In this document: positions 11,331 to 24,836 of the stretch, piece after piece
Layout: every line of letters starts with the position of its first letter
Numbering within the stretch: the stretch's first letter is position 1
From: Prunella strophiata
Lineage: Eukaryota > Chordata > Aves > Passeriformes > Prunellidae
Length of the DNA stretch: 64,000 nt
Direction: 5' to 3'
Assembly (NCBI GenBank): GCA_036583965.1
Contig: JAZBQD010000014.1
Coordinates: 67,300,395-67,364,394, forward strand
Program-made: the position numbers and the translations under genes
The notes under the pieces: model-generated
Seen by the model: only the letters and a program-made list of their open reading frames with translations
Databases searched by the model: none
What the model was told of the DNA's origin: nothing

Positions 11331-14027
11331 GAGTTTGCACTGTTATTTGGTGTCATTTGGATGCTGAATTTTCCTGGATGCTTTGAAAGTCCTGATTTGA
11401 AAAAACCTGTTTTAAAACCGCTTTGACATACCCAACTTTTGGGTGTACAAAGGATATTGGCTTACCTAGGTGAGCTGATAAAAGTTTACTTTCAAGGTGT
11501 CCAGCACTTCTGTGGAGGGTGATCTTGTGAAGCAGCTTTCTGACTCCTCATCATTCACAGCTTAGCAAGCCAAATCAAATGTTTTGAAGACAACAAGGAA
11601 ACCTAAACTGAGTGTCTGCTTGTTGGAAAACAAAAAACACGTTTTACATAACAGCAATTTTTATGACAATCTTCAAATCACACTGCAAAAATTAACATCT
11701 TGACAAACTGTGTGTGGGAATGACTTTAGCGTGAACAACTTCTTCTATCCCATTATTATTATTTATTTATAAAATGCCCTATTACTTCTGAACTATACAA
11801 ATAGGCAATAAATACATGCTGTATAGATTCAGTTATTTGTTTATATTTGAGAGTTTACTACAAAGCCTGTAATTTGCAGAGTTTAAAGATATTTAGATTG
11901 TTTTTTTTTTTTGAGAAGAAAATGGTACATTGCTCAATGTGAGGAGCCAATAATATTTCTTAATATGAATAAAACCACACAGAATTTGCTAAGTATAAAT
12001 GAGGTTTAATTTACCACATTTTTATTCAACACTTGGTTCTTACTCTCTTCAAAATCCTCAGAGCATGACTCTGCAGTGATGGAAATTTAAAGCAAAATCT
12101 TTTTTGTTTGGTCTGGTTTTGTTGGGTTTTTTTCACACACATTTACACAACTGCCAGGGCTGACGCAACACATTATCACCCTGACATGTCCTAATGTGTC
12201 CCTGCTAGCACTAAAATAGCTGCTGATAGATATGATAGAAATCTGTGCTGGGTCCTCAAGAAAAGGGTGACTTCTGGATACAGGCTCTGAACATCTGCAA
12301 TTCTGTTTCACACGACTGCAGAAATACATGTTCTCGTCTGATAAAAGACTTGGCAGTGAAAAGCAGGTAGATTTCTCTCCCATCTCACATATAATGAAAC
12401 ACTAATATAAAGTCTCAATGAAGCTTCTCAACTGAGGAAAATACAGAAAATTTTCATTATATTAAGTCAAAGCCTCCCATTCATTTTGCCTGCAGTAAAA
12501 CGACACGCAACAGTAACTTATTGTAGGCAACATTTCATAAGTTAATATCTAGATCATTATTCTTGTGTATGTTTCCTGGAAAGAATGTTAGATGTGGGGG
12601 GTTTTTCTATGAAATACATATTCAATTAGCTTATGAACTTTCTATTGTTGTCACTTGTATTCTTCTTATTGGACTATTCTGTCACAGAAGTCAAACTCCC
12701 AAAGCTCACTAGAATTATTCCTACTGACTCCAATACTGTGAAATTGGAATTAGTCTCTTTCTTAGGCTACCCCTCTGCTACATTTTAGGTATAGGATAAT
12801 CCAAAGATCTGCCTATTTATAGCCAACCCTTATACCCCTATAGCAAACCCTCATTTTACTGCCCAAAGCTGTCCATGCTGCTGTTGGTACCCTGAGCATT
12901 GCAAACCCTTCCCCTGCCAGGCTGTTCCTCTGCAGGGTTAACAGTGTTTGCTGATAAATCAACCACAACCACCTTGCATGAGGAATTATGGCAGCACTGA
13001 CACCCCCCTACTCAAATTTTCTGTTTTCTGGCCACTTCTATGTCAATCCTATTTCATATCTATACATAAGGGAGGTGGGAAGTGAGCAAGCAAGCTGTCC
13101 TCAGGCTGGTTATTGAAATGAAGGCTCTTCACTTTTATGACAGAAAATCCTAAAATTTGTGTCCAAGCATTTCTGAAGCCTGTAATTAAATTTGTAATAA
13201 AAAACAATTAATTCTTCATTGAAGAAGTCAGGAGGGCATCAAAAGGGATTTCCTGCTGAAAAAGAAAATATTTATGCCCCTATTTGAAAAAAACATTTTA
13301 AGATTTTTACATTCATATGATGAATGTATTTTTCTAAATTTTCAATATTTTTCATGGAAAGAAAGTTCAGTTTTATCTTGGACCATCTCAGATAGAAAAT
13401 AACCCAGCTTTCATTAATTAGTTACATGTATTTATCCAAGCATCCTGAACATATAAATCCTATTTTGATTCTTATGACTGTGATACATATAATTATCATT
13501 TTCTCAGTGAAAAGTATTTTGCAAGAAAAATGTTTTCTTTATGTCTTTATGTTCTACTGTTTTCTGGCGGTTTTTTTCTGCCAAGATACTCTCTCTGTAC
13601 CTTTCACATTTGTCATGTGTAAGTTCCCAGTGATGATAAAAACAATGTTTTTGCTGTTTCACAGACATGTGTGTATTTTGCAACTGGAAGGTCTTTGAGA
13701 AACTCTTTCTCAGGCTATACAAAAAATCTGTGGAAAGACCAGAAGATGAATAAATCTATTCTAATGGTCATGTTAGCATTTAGATATGAAAATCTTTAAC
13801 AACTTGTCCCCATATATATATTTTGTTTTGTTTTGTTTATTTTAATCCTACCAGGACCTTGGTAATAAACGTACAATGTCTGTACTGCATTTCAGCATTC
13901 TTCCCTGTAGATTCTAAATAATTCATGATTTAGGATTGCCAGACCATTCTTTAATCTCTCTTAAATTAACTATTTTCAGCAAATTTATAGACTTTTTCCT
14001 TCCATCTTTTTCTCCTGAGTTCCACAG
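11331..14027. other. unique AT-rich noncoding DNA
   Basis: No gene recognised. It contains a T run near 11900, two small polypyrimidine stretches, a TTTTG run at 13822-13840, and frames of 90-98 codons that are hydrophobic or random in composition. CpG words at 12500-12520 ('aacgacacgcaac') are unusual for the local composition but isolated. Confidence 0.55.
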
Positions 14028-14144
14028 AACAGCTGATGCAGCCCAGCACATGAGAAAAGAAGCTCAAGATAAAAAGTGTCAGATGAAGTCAGACCTCACC
14101 AAAAGATGTGAAGCACAGCGTTCAAAGCTTGACAAAAAACACAT
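14028..14144 (+). CDS. candidate internal coding exon, product unknown
   Basis: A pyrimidine-rich tract (about 13990-14015) leads into TTCCACAG, ending at 14027. The next 117 bases are open in one frame and end at a GTAAAT donor-like word at 14145. The length is exactly 39 codons and the splice phases would match on both sides (phase 2-2), as for a cassette exon. The peptide is very hydrophilic (DAAQHMRKEAQDKKCQMKSD near the start, then KRCEAQRSKLDKK), lacks glycine, proline and aromatic residues, and suggests an amphipathic alpha-helix or coiled coil. If the donor is not used, the frame stops at TAA 14146-14148, giving a terminal exon. I do not recognise the protein family. Purine-rich DNA yields charged peptides by chance, and no neighbouring exon is visible, so confidence is low. 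Confidence 0.28.
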
Positions 14145-14148
14145 GTAA

Positions 14149-17100
14149 ATTTCTAATTATATTGTTCTGCTACCTTGTGAGGGAGCTGAGAAGACCCTGG
14201 TGTCTCTGCACAAAGTTTTGAGGTTTTTTTAGCAGCAGAATGTGATATTCTCATCTCAGGAGAATTCAGAAATACTGATCCAGTGCTACAATGCAATAGA
14301 AACTTCAACAGGAGCATATGGTGTGAGGTTACACAGGAGAAGGAGATCACATCACCCAACTTTACAATCTCTCTGGGGCAAATTTAATGAAAATCAGATG
14401 ATTTAGCACCAGAGGTGTGGTGCACAGTTTGTTGTTTTTTGTTTTTTTTTTTTAGCTAAATAACCAGAAATTAATGAAGACACTGAAAATGATGCTGAGC
14501 AGCACCAGCCATCAGGACACTGCAGGCATGGCAAGAACAGGATCCAGCTCCTTTCTTCTCAGATTAGTTATTTTCCTGTCCTTCCAGTACAAGCAGTTCA
14601 CTTTGACCCTTTTTCAACCTGAATACTACAATAGTGTTCTTTGAAAAATTGTAATGTGTTCCATGAAATGTGAATCATTTGACCACTTTCTTAGGTGTTT
14701 TCACTCACTTTTGCATGATTAAAACAAGGAGAGAGCAGAGATCATGCACTGACTGGGTGATCTTTATCTCCTTTGAGGCAACACAATTTCTGCTGGGTGA
14801 TCAGGGCTTTCTGGGAAAACTACCTCAAGCCCACATATAAACAATGTACTGGGAGCTTCAGAAACAAGTTAATAGGAGAAACTGAAAATAATTTCTCTTC
14901 AATATAGAGAATCTGAACAGTAAAGAATGATTCTGAGCCTGATATACTGGAAGCACACCCCACTGTATAGACACGGTGCAGGACAGTCACATCACTTCCT
15001 ATTCTCAAGGATTTTTCTGTTTCCTTTTGTCCTCCACAGAGATTGGAAAGGTCTGTAGAACAGGGAACTTCTTATTTGAATTTTGCATAATCCCTCATGT
15101 ATCTCAACTTCATATGCCACTACTCAATCATACCTGAAATGACACATGCAAAACAAATGTGAGACTTTCCTTGCTTCTGTAAAATAAAATTGCTATAATT
15201 ATGTTTAACCCTGAGAGCTCTTGAGAAGCTCAGATAATTGCTATGATGGAAATTCCTTTGGAGATCTTTTGGGCAAAAGCTGGGGAAAAGGAGAGATGGG
15301 AAATACCTTCAGATAACCCTTCTCTCCAAGCATTTGGGTTCACACTAACAGCTGAAGGCACTATAAGGAAGAGTTCAAGTCAGCATTATTGGACAATTTG
15401 CATTTCAGAAAGGAAGCCAGTGCAGAACTTTAGAAAACTAAGTGGATATTACCAAATTTTGATTTTTCCAGGAATAGCACTTTGATAGAAGTGAAGATAA
15501 AATATATTCCTTTCATATAAATAAATCAAAATAAAGAGGTTTATCCAAAGACTAGCTTAGTCCCCTTATTTATATATAATCTAATGATTCTAATAAGGTA
15601 CAAAGATATTAATATTTAGCTGAATGATATCACTATTAGGATTCACTTCAAAGAACTAGTTGATTTTCTTTCTCCTCAGTGGCTTACTCTCCAGAGAGAG
15701 AATTTTGTTCTTCATGCTACTCTATCAAAAAAGGCCATGCACAGTAGAGTCACCCTCCTTCAGAAACTGCTTTCATATAGTGACAAATCCCACAGCATAA
15801 AAAAATAAATGAAAAAAATCACTTAGCTTGGGCCAACATCTCTAAAAAACAGAGATAATCACAGCTAATGCTGATCACATCAGTAAATTCCTTGGATCTG
15901 TGGGCTGAAGTTCTAATGAGAAGTGATTGCTCCCATATAATTTGCTCTGCAGCCTGCAGCACTGAAATCCCAAAGAGTAAATAAGGGCAGCACTCAAAGA
16001 ACACTGTAGGTGTGAGAAGGACAGTGGCTATCTGATAGTCATGACTGGGATCCTGAATCATGGGAAAATGTAGGTAGGCTGTGTGAGATAAATGGACAAG
16101 AAAAACAGAAGGGTTGCACTAAGGAATATGATTCTTTCTGTCCATGCACTTAAATTCTGAGTTACTATGAGAAAGAAGAATCTCTGACCACACAGAAGTT
16201 TTCTTTAACTATTCCAATGCAAATAGCACTTCTGATATTTATCAGATGCTCAATTGTTTTTCATTATTATCATTGCTACTGAGTGAAGAATTTCTCCTCT
16301 AACATGTGGCAGAAAAAGCATTCACAGGGATGGAAATAAGGAAAAGTATAAAAAATAAAAACAGGGAAAAAATTAAAATATTTAAAATATTTTTCTATAA
16401 TATTATCCTAAATTCTCTAAAAAACATCTAGTGCCTGATATTTCATAAGCCTCCAGGTGCATGAGTGCATAAATTTTAATATTGTAACAGTGTACTACTT
16501 ATCTAGTTACATGGCTAATTCTACATGTACTGCAATGAAAAGTCTGTTTTCTCTGGTACCAGTGTCCCAAGGGAAAATCCAATTGCAAATGTAACTGTGC
16601 TTCCCCAGTATCCTTACCAGAAATCAGAATTACTTTGGAATCTCTGCTCTTGCATGCACCTCTGTCCATCAGGATCTGCACATGTAGGAACAGCCTTCTT
16701 ATCAGATGTCAAAGCATTTCTAGGATTTAGGATCTCCTGAAAAAGGGATTTTTTACTGCATTGCTTTGAAATGCTTTTGGATAAGCTGCTGTTTAAAAAG
16801 ATCAGAAACAACCCAATGAATTCTTCTCGTTTGCCATGTGGATCCACTAAGATGTGCAAAGATATGACAAAAACACGAAAGGAAGTCTTTTTTCATAATA
16901 AACTCTTCCCTTTTTTAGAAAGCAAGTGGTTAAAGAAAACACTTTTAGTAAGACAGTTAATTTCAATTAGATTGAAAAGGTTTTGAAAATACTTTTTACA
17001 GAATCCACTTATGTGTACACATGTTCTTATTTATTTAATCATTCTAAAATTGCATCAGATCTTTTTCCTCAAGGGTGAACATGCAGTATCTTTAACAAAT

Positions 17101-18186
17101 AATCCTCATTTTATTCTATGATTCTATCCAAAAATACACAGCAACTGACAGGATTCTAATGACTTTGTGCATTTCTTTAACCTCTCTTGGGGTTGAGAAA
17201 AGATGAATATTATTGACACAGACTTCTTCTGTTTGAAACCAATACAGTACATCTGGATTGGCAAATGCTAAATAATCAGTCTCAAGAATCTGACATACTG
17301 AAAGTCTGGTCAGACTGCTCAGTTAATGGATAAAGGTATCATATGTGCCCTCTATCTGAGGCATTTACACATGACACAAGATCCCCTAACATGAAATAAA
17401 ATCCCTGACCCTCATTTCTGACAGTAACAGTAGCTGCAAGTACTTAATATGTTGTGGAGCTGTAGTTGAGAAATCTCTCTTTCCTTATAAATATTCAGAG
17501 AGTGCTGTAAAGAGTTTAACTTCGTGTCCCTCAAGTCTCAAGTCGCAGTCTGAGATGTGCTCTCAAAATTTCAGGAAGTCTTCACATTATGGAGCATTTC
17601 AAAACTTCTCAGGATCTTGAATATTAAACTTGGAAAATGTTCTTTCAGAAAATCCTGCCACAGATTAAACCAGAGATCCCATCCTACGTTGATATAGATC
17701 AGATTAGTTGATTTTCCCCACTTGAGGATTTGACCAAGGAACTGTATATTATTTGCATTTGATTTGTAGGAACACATTGAAGCTCATATATTTTGGATGA
17801 TTATAGTTTCATATTAATTCTGAAAGCATATCCAATAATCTTTGCTGCCTTTAATTTTCTGAGCTGAACTGAAATATCCCCATCCATGGAGTTAGTCAGA
17901 TGAGCAAAGATTGTGTTACCTGGGTGTAGAAAATTGTAGGGTACCAGTGGGCCTGTTCTCCCCAGTCTTTCCCCTCACTTCACAGTTTTCAAAGTGATAA
18001 ATAGGAAGCCTGAAAAAAGAATTGAATGATGCTAGAATAAATAGGACTGCTCAAATTATGTATATTGTCTCATATCTGCATGAGTATGTGCAGAAATCTG
18101 TGATTCTCTTATATTAGTCCTTTACTAGATTGTCTTGTGTTTTTGATGTTCAAATCAATATACACTAATAGGGTTTTACTGAGTTC
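14149..18186. other. unique AT-rich noncoding DNA
   Basis: No gene recognised. Frames of 60-81 codons on both strands at 14153-14359, 15243-15485, 15819-16061 and 16499-16986 overlap one another and have no domain or splice context. At 17110-17126 an 'attctatgattctat' word resembles the terminal repeat of a CR1 3' end but has no CR1 body in front of it. Confidence 0.55.
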
Positions 18187-18250
18187 AGAGAATGGTTTGG
18201 ATTGGAAAGGACCTTAAATATCATCTAAATCCAACACCCCTGACATGAGC
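18187..18250 (-). mobile_element. short CR1 3'-tail fragment
   Basis: The plus strand reads 'agaatggtttggattggaa', then 'aggaccttaaatatcatc' and 'ccaacacccctg'. This is the reverse complement of the last 60 or so bases of an avian CR1 element. No ORF2 sequence remains. Confidence 0.85.
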
Positions 18251-18266
18251 AGAGGGTAAGTTACTC

Positions 18267-18313
18267 ACACACATATATATATGTATATATTTATATACAT
18301 ATCTATATATATG
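18267..18313. repeat. (CA)/(TA) microsatellite
   Basis: ACACAC passes into an alternating TATATA tract with single-base interruptions over about 47 bp, immediately after the CR1 tail. Confidence 0.85.
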
Positions 18314-18439
18314 ATTCTTTCATAAATTTTCTAAATGGGACTGACACCCCCAGACACCCACTAAAACATTCTATAGTACCCAAATCAGTATTCTGGCATA
18401 AATCTTGGAATATAAAGTACATTTCAGAGCTCCATAGAT

Positions 18440-19420
18440 AGAACATTTACTGCAAAAATGTTTTGCTTGGCACGAAAGTAGCACGTATGCATATTTCTTA
18501 TGCCACTGGCAACCGCAAATTAAACAGCTAATTTTATTTTAAATATTCATTTCAGTTTGATGCAAATGAACTTCAATGGGGACTCAGAAGGGACATGAGC
18601 ATCAACTGCATTGGGAATGCTCTTCAAACATGGCTTGCCTACCAAAGCTGGATGCAGCTTAATATGCATCTGCATAGGTATCCTCCTGTTTGAAAATATA
18701 TGCATTTACATGGGGATTTCGACTTTTCTTCAGATCCCTTTTCAAACAACCAATATGAAAGAAAAAGGACTTGAAAAAGCTGGCTTTTCAAGTAGAATAA
18801 AACTTGGCTTGTCATGCTGCTTCTAATATGTTTTTCCTCCGTCTGACCTTTGCTCTGAATTTCTATGATGGAAGTTTTAGGGTTGTAGGACCAGGAGGTA
18901 AACGTTTGTCAGCTTCATAAGCTTTTTTGGAGAGTACCCAGCTTCAGATCCAGCTTTATAAAAGAAAAAAAAAAAAAAAAAAAAGAAAAAGAAAAAGTAA
19001 AGAAGTAAAGAAAGAAATATTTTTCATGCCGCTTCAATTAGGCCCCCGGGTGAAGATCATACAGCTTTGAAACTGTTCCGTTTTGACAAAGTTCCAAAGT
19101 GCTATGCACATCAGGGAAAACTAGAGTTTGCTGTAATGTAAACTGTTTAACATGCCCACAGAGGTCAAATCTAAATTTTCCCAAGCGTTTGGGTTTGTTT
19201 AAACATTAGAACATGGTTTGGTGTCAGTGAATAGGAAAACTTTAATGTTGTGGGTGGGAATCTACCCATCTTTCTTTGTTTAAGCTCCAAAGGCTACTGC
19301 AATAAAAATATTCATTTACCAAGGGGGCTATTGTGATAAGCATCCAAAGACATTATGCATTGGTGTGAAAGAAGCTAGCAGGAATAGACATCAGCATTGT
19401 GGGTGAAAAGAAACAAGTCT
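18440..19420. promoter_or_regulatory. candidate conserved noncoding / enhancer-like block
   Basis: This is high-complexity sequence without repeats except an embedded A-rich tract at 18960-19018. It keeps several CpGs ('gcacgaaagtagcacg' near 18471, 'ccgc' near 18513, 'cccccgggtg' near 19043) in otherwise CpG-poor DNA. Transcription-factor-like words are dense: an octamer ATGCAAAT at 18560-18567, TAATTT- and TTAAACA-like words, and ATTCATTT. No frame of useful length is conserved-looking. These are typical looks of vertebrate conserved noncoding elements, but conservation itself cannot be seen from one sequence. Confidence 0.35.
18960..19018. repeat. A-rich tract with GAAAAA units
   Basis: A long A run followed by GAAAAA and AGTAAAG units. 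It is a simple low-complexity repeat inside the complex block. Confidence 0.9.
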
Positions 19421-20268
19421 TCCCTTCTATTTTTCTTTTTTCTTTTTTTTTCTTTTTTTATTTTTTTGCTTTGTAGGAGTTCCAAAGTCCAGTTTTAAAT
19501 GAGTTTTTTTTCAGGGTGGTCTGGTTATCTGCATGCCCATATTTTTCTGTGTGATTATGAGAGAGCTTGAATAGCTGTGAGAGTTGCTAAGTTAAACAAT
19601 AACTGTAAGTTTTGTTTCTGCTTTCCAATCTTAAAATGGCCTTAAAATCAATGAAGACTGTATTTACCTGTAGTGCCTGAATCACACACAGGAGAGTGTC
19701 TGATGTAAATCAACACGGTATCTTTTAGGGCAGCATCACAAATGATGTAAATCAGGAGTTATACTGAAGTATTTTTTTTTTTTGTCAATTAATACTGAAT
19801 CTCAGACATTTAGCACTAAAAAATTGTAAATTAATCATTATGTTTTGCAGTGCCAAAGGGTAGAGAAGCATCATCCACAGCACACTCCACTGATTTGGTT
19901 GTAAGGTTTGAGCCAGTGTATTACACATTTAACAGTTTTAGCAGATACTTTTGTACTTTAGAAGATAAACCTTGTGCTTATTCCTTTTTTACTCTTCTAG
20001 TTTTTTGGGGTTTTTTTACTAGGAGTTAAATTTTTGTTTTGTTATTTTGTTATACCAAAAGGAAGTTAAATATTTTTGTCCATAAATTGATCAAAATTCA
20101 GATGTCTACTACTTGCTGCTTAGAGCACAGGAAAATGAGAAATTCTACATATTGTGTGGAATGCCAGTCTGTGTGTTGAAATACATACCAAAGAAGGCTC
20201 TGTTAACCTGGTACCTGCTCTGGTACCAAAAGGGCACATTCACAACACCTCAGCTTGAAGTACCAAAT
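19421..20268. other. noncoding DNA with T-rich tracts and an ancient-repeat remnant
   Basis: A T-rich tract occupies 19428-19467 and another T run lies near 19771-19782. At 19738-19770 the minus strand reads 'aactcctgatttacatcatt', resembling the TTACTCCTGATTTACACCA motif of an old amniote repeat also seen near 30725. No gene is visible. Confidence 0.45.
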
Positions 20269-20407
20269 TACAGAATCACAGAATAGTTGGGGTTGGAAGA
20301 GATCTTTGGAGATCATCCAGTCCAAATCACCCAGCCAAGGCAGGGGGCAGGTGACACAGGAATGTGTCCAGGTGGGTTTGGAATGTTTCCAGAGAGGGAG
20401 ACTCCAA
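20269..20407 (-). mobile_element. CR1 LINE 3'-end fragment (minus)
   Basis: The plus strand reads 'cagaatcacagaatagttgg', then 'gagatctttggagatcatcc' and 'agtccaaatcacccagccaa', ending in 'ccagagagggagactcca'. This is the antisense of a CR1 3' end from the 3' UTR back to the last ORF2 codons. The 106-codon plus-strand frame across it is an artefact of the repeat. Confidence 0.92.
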
Positions 20408-20699
20408 GGTAAAGCAGTCTACTGGAGGTATGCAAACTCACCTGTCCAGATTTACTTGTCTACCTTTCCTTATGGCTCTACATACAGTGGGTGTAGAAAA
20501 CTGAGGCTCTTCAGAGACAGCTCAGAGCATTTAGGAAAACTGCTTAAAAAAATGATGTTTCCAGTGTGGGAATAGCCTAGATCTAAAAGTGCAATGGATA
20601 GTTACAGTTTTATAAGAATTATGATTCCTCACCCAGTGCCCATTCCATGCAAATGGAGAACTCATTAGCTCCATATTTTCAGGTGATCACCACTGCCGT

Positions 20700-20721
20700 T
20701 AAAACAAACAAAAAAAAAACC

Positions 20722-20755
<34 letters not shown>

Positions 20756-20812
20756 CCCAAACCAAACAAACAAAAAACCCCAACAACAAGAGAAAAACAG
20801 AAAAGCAGCCAA
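20700..20812. repeat. (CAAA)n / (CAAAA)n A-rich repeat
   Basis: About 110 bp made almost only of A and C, with CAAA, CAAAA and CCAAA words. It is the same type of tract as at 41822, 54854 and 58126, and the complement of the one at 9684. Confidence 0.92.
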
Positions 20813-23800
20813 AACCCACCTGAAATTCCCTAAACAAGCCACCTCAGCAGTTGGGGGAAATCCCAGTTCAAGCTTGTTTTTAATATCTGCAGAGGCATTC
20901 TGGGATGATACTCAGGCAGAGAAGGTTTGATGTGCTCCCATGAGTCTGTACATAAATTGTGCCTCACTGCTGACAGGTTTGGGAAATGTAACAAGTCAGA
21001 ATGTTAAAAATTAGTGGGATTTTTTTTTTTTTTTTGGTTACATTATATTACTCAGTTGTCAGATTGCCAGTATGACTGTAGAGAATTTTGTTGTCTTTTC
21101 CCCACAAAGTTCTGGCCATGTGAGATACCTGGGGGGTGCATTCCTGTACTCAGATCAAGTCACCTGACTGCACTCTCCCTGTAAACAGGGCTGTGAGATC
21201 CCAGTTCAGCCTATGACAGGGAAATCCTAACCTAAATAAAATGTGAATACAGAAAAAATTGCAATATCCTTTACGTTATTGCATTTCTTAGTGGAAGAAC
21301 AGGGCCACATACAGAACTGATTTCCTTGGCTAGTTTGGACATGAGCAGTGTGTTTCCTACAATGGTCTGAATTCTTTCCAAGTTATTAGCACCTGAAATT
21401 CACCACTATCCAAAAAGCAGCACAGAGGTCTCCAGGAGAGAAGCTTCTTTTTTCTTGTGTATTTTGAATATGGTTTCCACATTGAACATTGAATGTTTTG
21501 CCTCCCAGGTAAACACTGGTTTTCCAAATTTGTATGCGTAAATGGAGTCTTGTCTCCAAAACATCTTTTATAGTACTGTCCTGAAATTTTCTTGAAATGC
21601 AATTTGGGTGATAAAAGTTCCCTATAAAATATGATAGTTGCTCATATGAATACAGGCTTTTAGTTAATGGAGAGAGAGCATGAATACTCTGATTATAATT
21701 ACAGAATCAGGAAAAGGAAAACAGCTGGGGCAAGTTTTGGTACATGTATACATAGCTCAGATGCACCTTGTGCAGCTTTAATTATAAAACATTTTTTTCC
21801 AGAAATGTAATGGTTACATAGAAGTGTGTGGGTCTTTCCAGTAGTAATGTGTTGGTGCTCTTTTGGTATCCTCTTCCAGATAAGAAGTGGGGCATCTATT
21901 TCTTCAGTGCAAAAGGAAATAGTTTAAGCCTTTATTAGGAAATAGAAATATAAAGATGATCATCTCTGGAGAGCTCCACAGACATTCTTTGTTCTGCATC
22001 CATGTATCTGCCCTGTGATTCATAGATAGCATAGATTCAGATCTTGGTCCCCATGGAAAAAGAGAGCTCTTAGATACTATCCCCCGACACTATCAAAATG
22101 CAAAAGCCAGCTGATGATGGGAATGGTATCCAGACTGGAATTCTGAGGTTTAGCCCTGAATAAAGAGCATAGCTTTGACCAAGTTCCAAAATGTCTTCTG
22201 TGGCTCTGCTCACTCACATAAAATAGGTATAATATAACACTGTCTTACATAAGTGACAAATGGCATGCATTTGCTTATTGACTTTTAGCAGGAGAAGATA
22301 CAAAAGGATACTTTGGCATTTTTACACACATAAAAAGATGGATAATCATAAGACAAATGCAAGCCCCTGACTGCCCTGGGCTTTGAGACCTGTAGATGCA
22401 AAAGGTAGAAAGTTAAATTCCAATGACCATCTCTTCACAAAGGTATATTTGAGAGGTGGGGGAGAATTCCAAAGACAACACATGTTCAAAATTAAGAACT
22501 CCTGTAGTCTGAGGTTTGTTATCAGTAGGATGATGTAATGAATTAATGAGCTGCAGACACATGCAGATATGTTTTGTTATGCAAAATTCATCTTCCAAAA
22601 CCTGGGATTAAAGAAGCTGTGTCTCAGTTCTTGAAATAAGGGGTCTTATTTCTCTGTGAGGTAAATACCAGGCAGCCAACTTGTCAAAATGCACTTATTG
22701 CAGAAAAAGGGAATATTACACCTTTCTGCCCCTCCAGGCTGCCATCCATTTTGCTCAGACAAGCAATTGCCTCTTACCCATTAAGTGGGAATGCACTGCA
22801 GTGACTCACACAAGAGACTGCAGACTGACTCAAGAACACTTTGTAGAGCCCTTTTCAAGGCTGACTTACTGCTTACCTTTAGGCACATGTCCCTGAGTCC
22901 CAAACTCATGTGGGATTGTGTAAACACATCAACTTTTATTCAAGAAATAAATAAATATATTGCTTGTTCTGCTGGTTGGGAAAAGACACAAAGCTTGACC
23001 ACATGAGTTATAGAACCAGTGCATGGAAACTACCTGGATTTACAAGGAGTTTGGAGGCTTGGAGAAGAAAGAGTTGCCTCAAGCATGATGAGTACAGGGT
23101 AGCTTGTTTGAGGTAGCTGGATTAGAACCTGTAGTACCATGGAGTTCCAGAGGACATGGCACTTCTGTTCTTAAAGATCCCAATTTTTTATAGAACTAAG
23201 TGTTTTTGTGTAAAAAACATGTGTTTGGAGAATCCAGAAAACTTGGAACAAATAAAATTTGGCATCCTAATGGGTTAAAAAGGATGATGTCATTTAAGAA
23301 AGCAACATCAACTCCTCACTTATTTCACATGAAAGGGAGTTCTTTTCCATTAAATTCACAAGCACTATACACAGTTCTGTAAGTAATTTTTCATTAAAAT
23401 TGTAGTTAATAAACAAAATTTATTTAGAATCTGAATTCTTTAGCATATTATACCTTGACCAGAGCCCAGCTCCATGGCAGGGGTTGGAAGCTCCCCCACA
23501 TGATGCTGCAACACCAAGTTAAACAGAAATGGTGATTTTCTCCAGTCTGCATTGTCTATGGGATTTGCCAGGTCTTAGAAGAATGTTAACCAATGTCATA
23601 ACTCCACCAGGAAGAAATACTAGAAAGTTTGCATCATGAAAAGTATTTCTTATCTAGGAAGTTCCAATTGATTTCAGGAATATCTAGAAAGATTAAATCT
23701 TGTTCTCCCTAAGTCTGATGGTGAAACACAGATCTTGACGACTGAGAAAAGACCAGTATTTACTATCTAATCACTTCACACCTTTACAATGTTACCTTAA

Positions 23801-24745
23801 TATTTTAAGATCTCTGGTCCATTCACATTCTACCCCATGTACTGAAAAAGCAGTGAAGAGCATTTGTTTCCCAAGTTCTCTGTTTAAGCTCACACATAAT
23901 CAAGTATCTCCAGGGTGTGACTGACCCAATTGAGATTTAGTTCCATTGACTCTACTTGAGGCTCCATTTTACAGCAGCTCCATTCAGCTGGATGGGCTGA
24001 ATTAGTCAATGAACAAGTTTAATCCTGTTTAACAGAAGTCACTATGCTGTCAGCTCTCCTTGCTGCTTTAATTTTTATCATCTGTAAAAAAACCTCTTAA
24101 TTAATGCATAGGTTTTCCTTTTCAATCTCCAGATGTGACACAAATAGAAGTTGTAATGACACTCCTCATTTTCTGCTGTTGACAATGCAAAGCAGATGTT
24201 TTTCTCCTGGTCAGATCAGCACAACTTACATATAAATAAGGAACTAAAGAAGAATGTTACGACTAAAAGTGAACCCTACTATTCTTATCACCCTCATCTT
24301 CCTCCCAGCTACCCTCTTGTGATACCATGGCCTCCTACATTGATGAATGCTGCAGGAGCAGAGAGGTGGGTATTAAGGGTGTATGCTTAGCTTTTCTGAG
24401 GTCAAGGGCTGTTTTCACAACAACTTCAGTAGATCCAGAGTCATTTTGTGGAATAATTTGGCATCAGTCCTGCATATGGTTACAAACTAATATATCACGC
24501 CTCCCACTCAAATCCAATTAAGGTTGGTTCTGTATGACACAATCCCTTCCTCCAAACATCATCAAGGCCCTTTAAGCATAGATGTTACTCTGGATGGAAA
24601 GGACATGGGGAGGACTCTGCAGAGACCAAAGGGGAAATGAAGCAAATCCTCCTAGAAATTCATAGCTTTGTTTGAATAAATGGGTGGAATTATTGAACTA
24701 TCATCTTATATTTTATTAATGGTAACATGAATGAAACCAATAGAA
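20813..24745. other. unique noncoding DNA
   Basis: No gene recognised. It contains a T run at about 21021-21036. Near 23472 a 'ccatggcaggggttggaa' word matches a CR1 block, but the flanks do not. Frames of 60-81 codons have no supporting features. Confidence 0.55.

Positions 24746-24836
<91 letters not shown>

Noticed and set aside
17104..17127. 'attctatgattctat' word resembling a CR1 terminus
   Set aside because: No CR1 3' UTR sequence precedes it. Too short to support an element.
23470..23492. 'ccatggcaggggttggaa' CR1-like word
   Set aside because: The flanks do not match CR1. An isolated match of under 20 bases is not enough.
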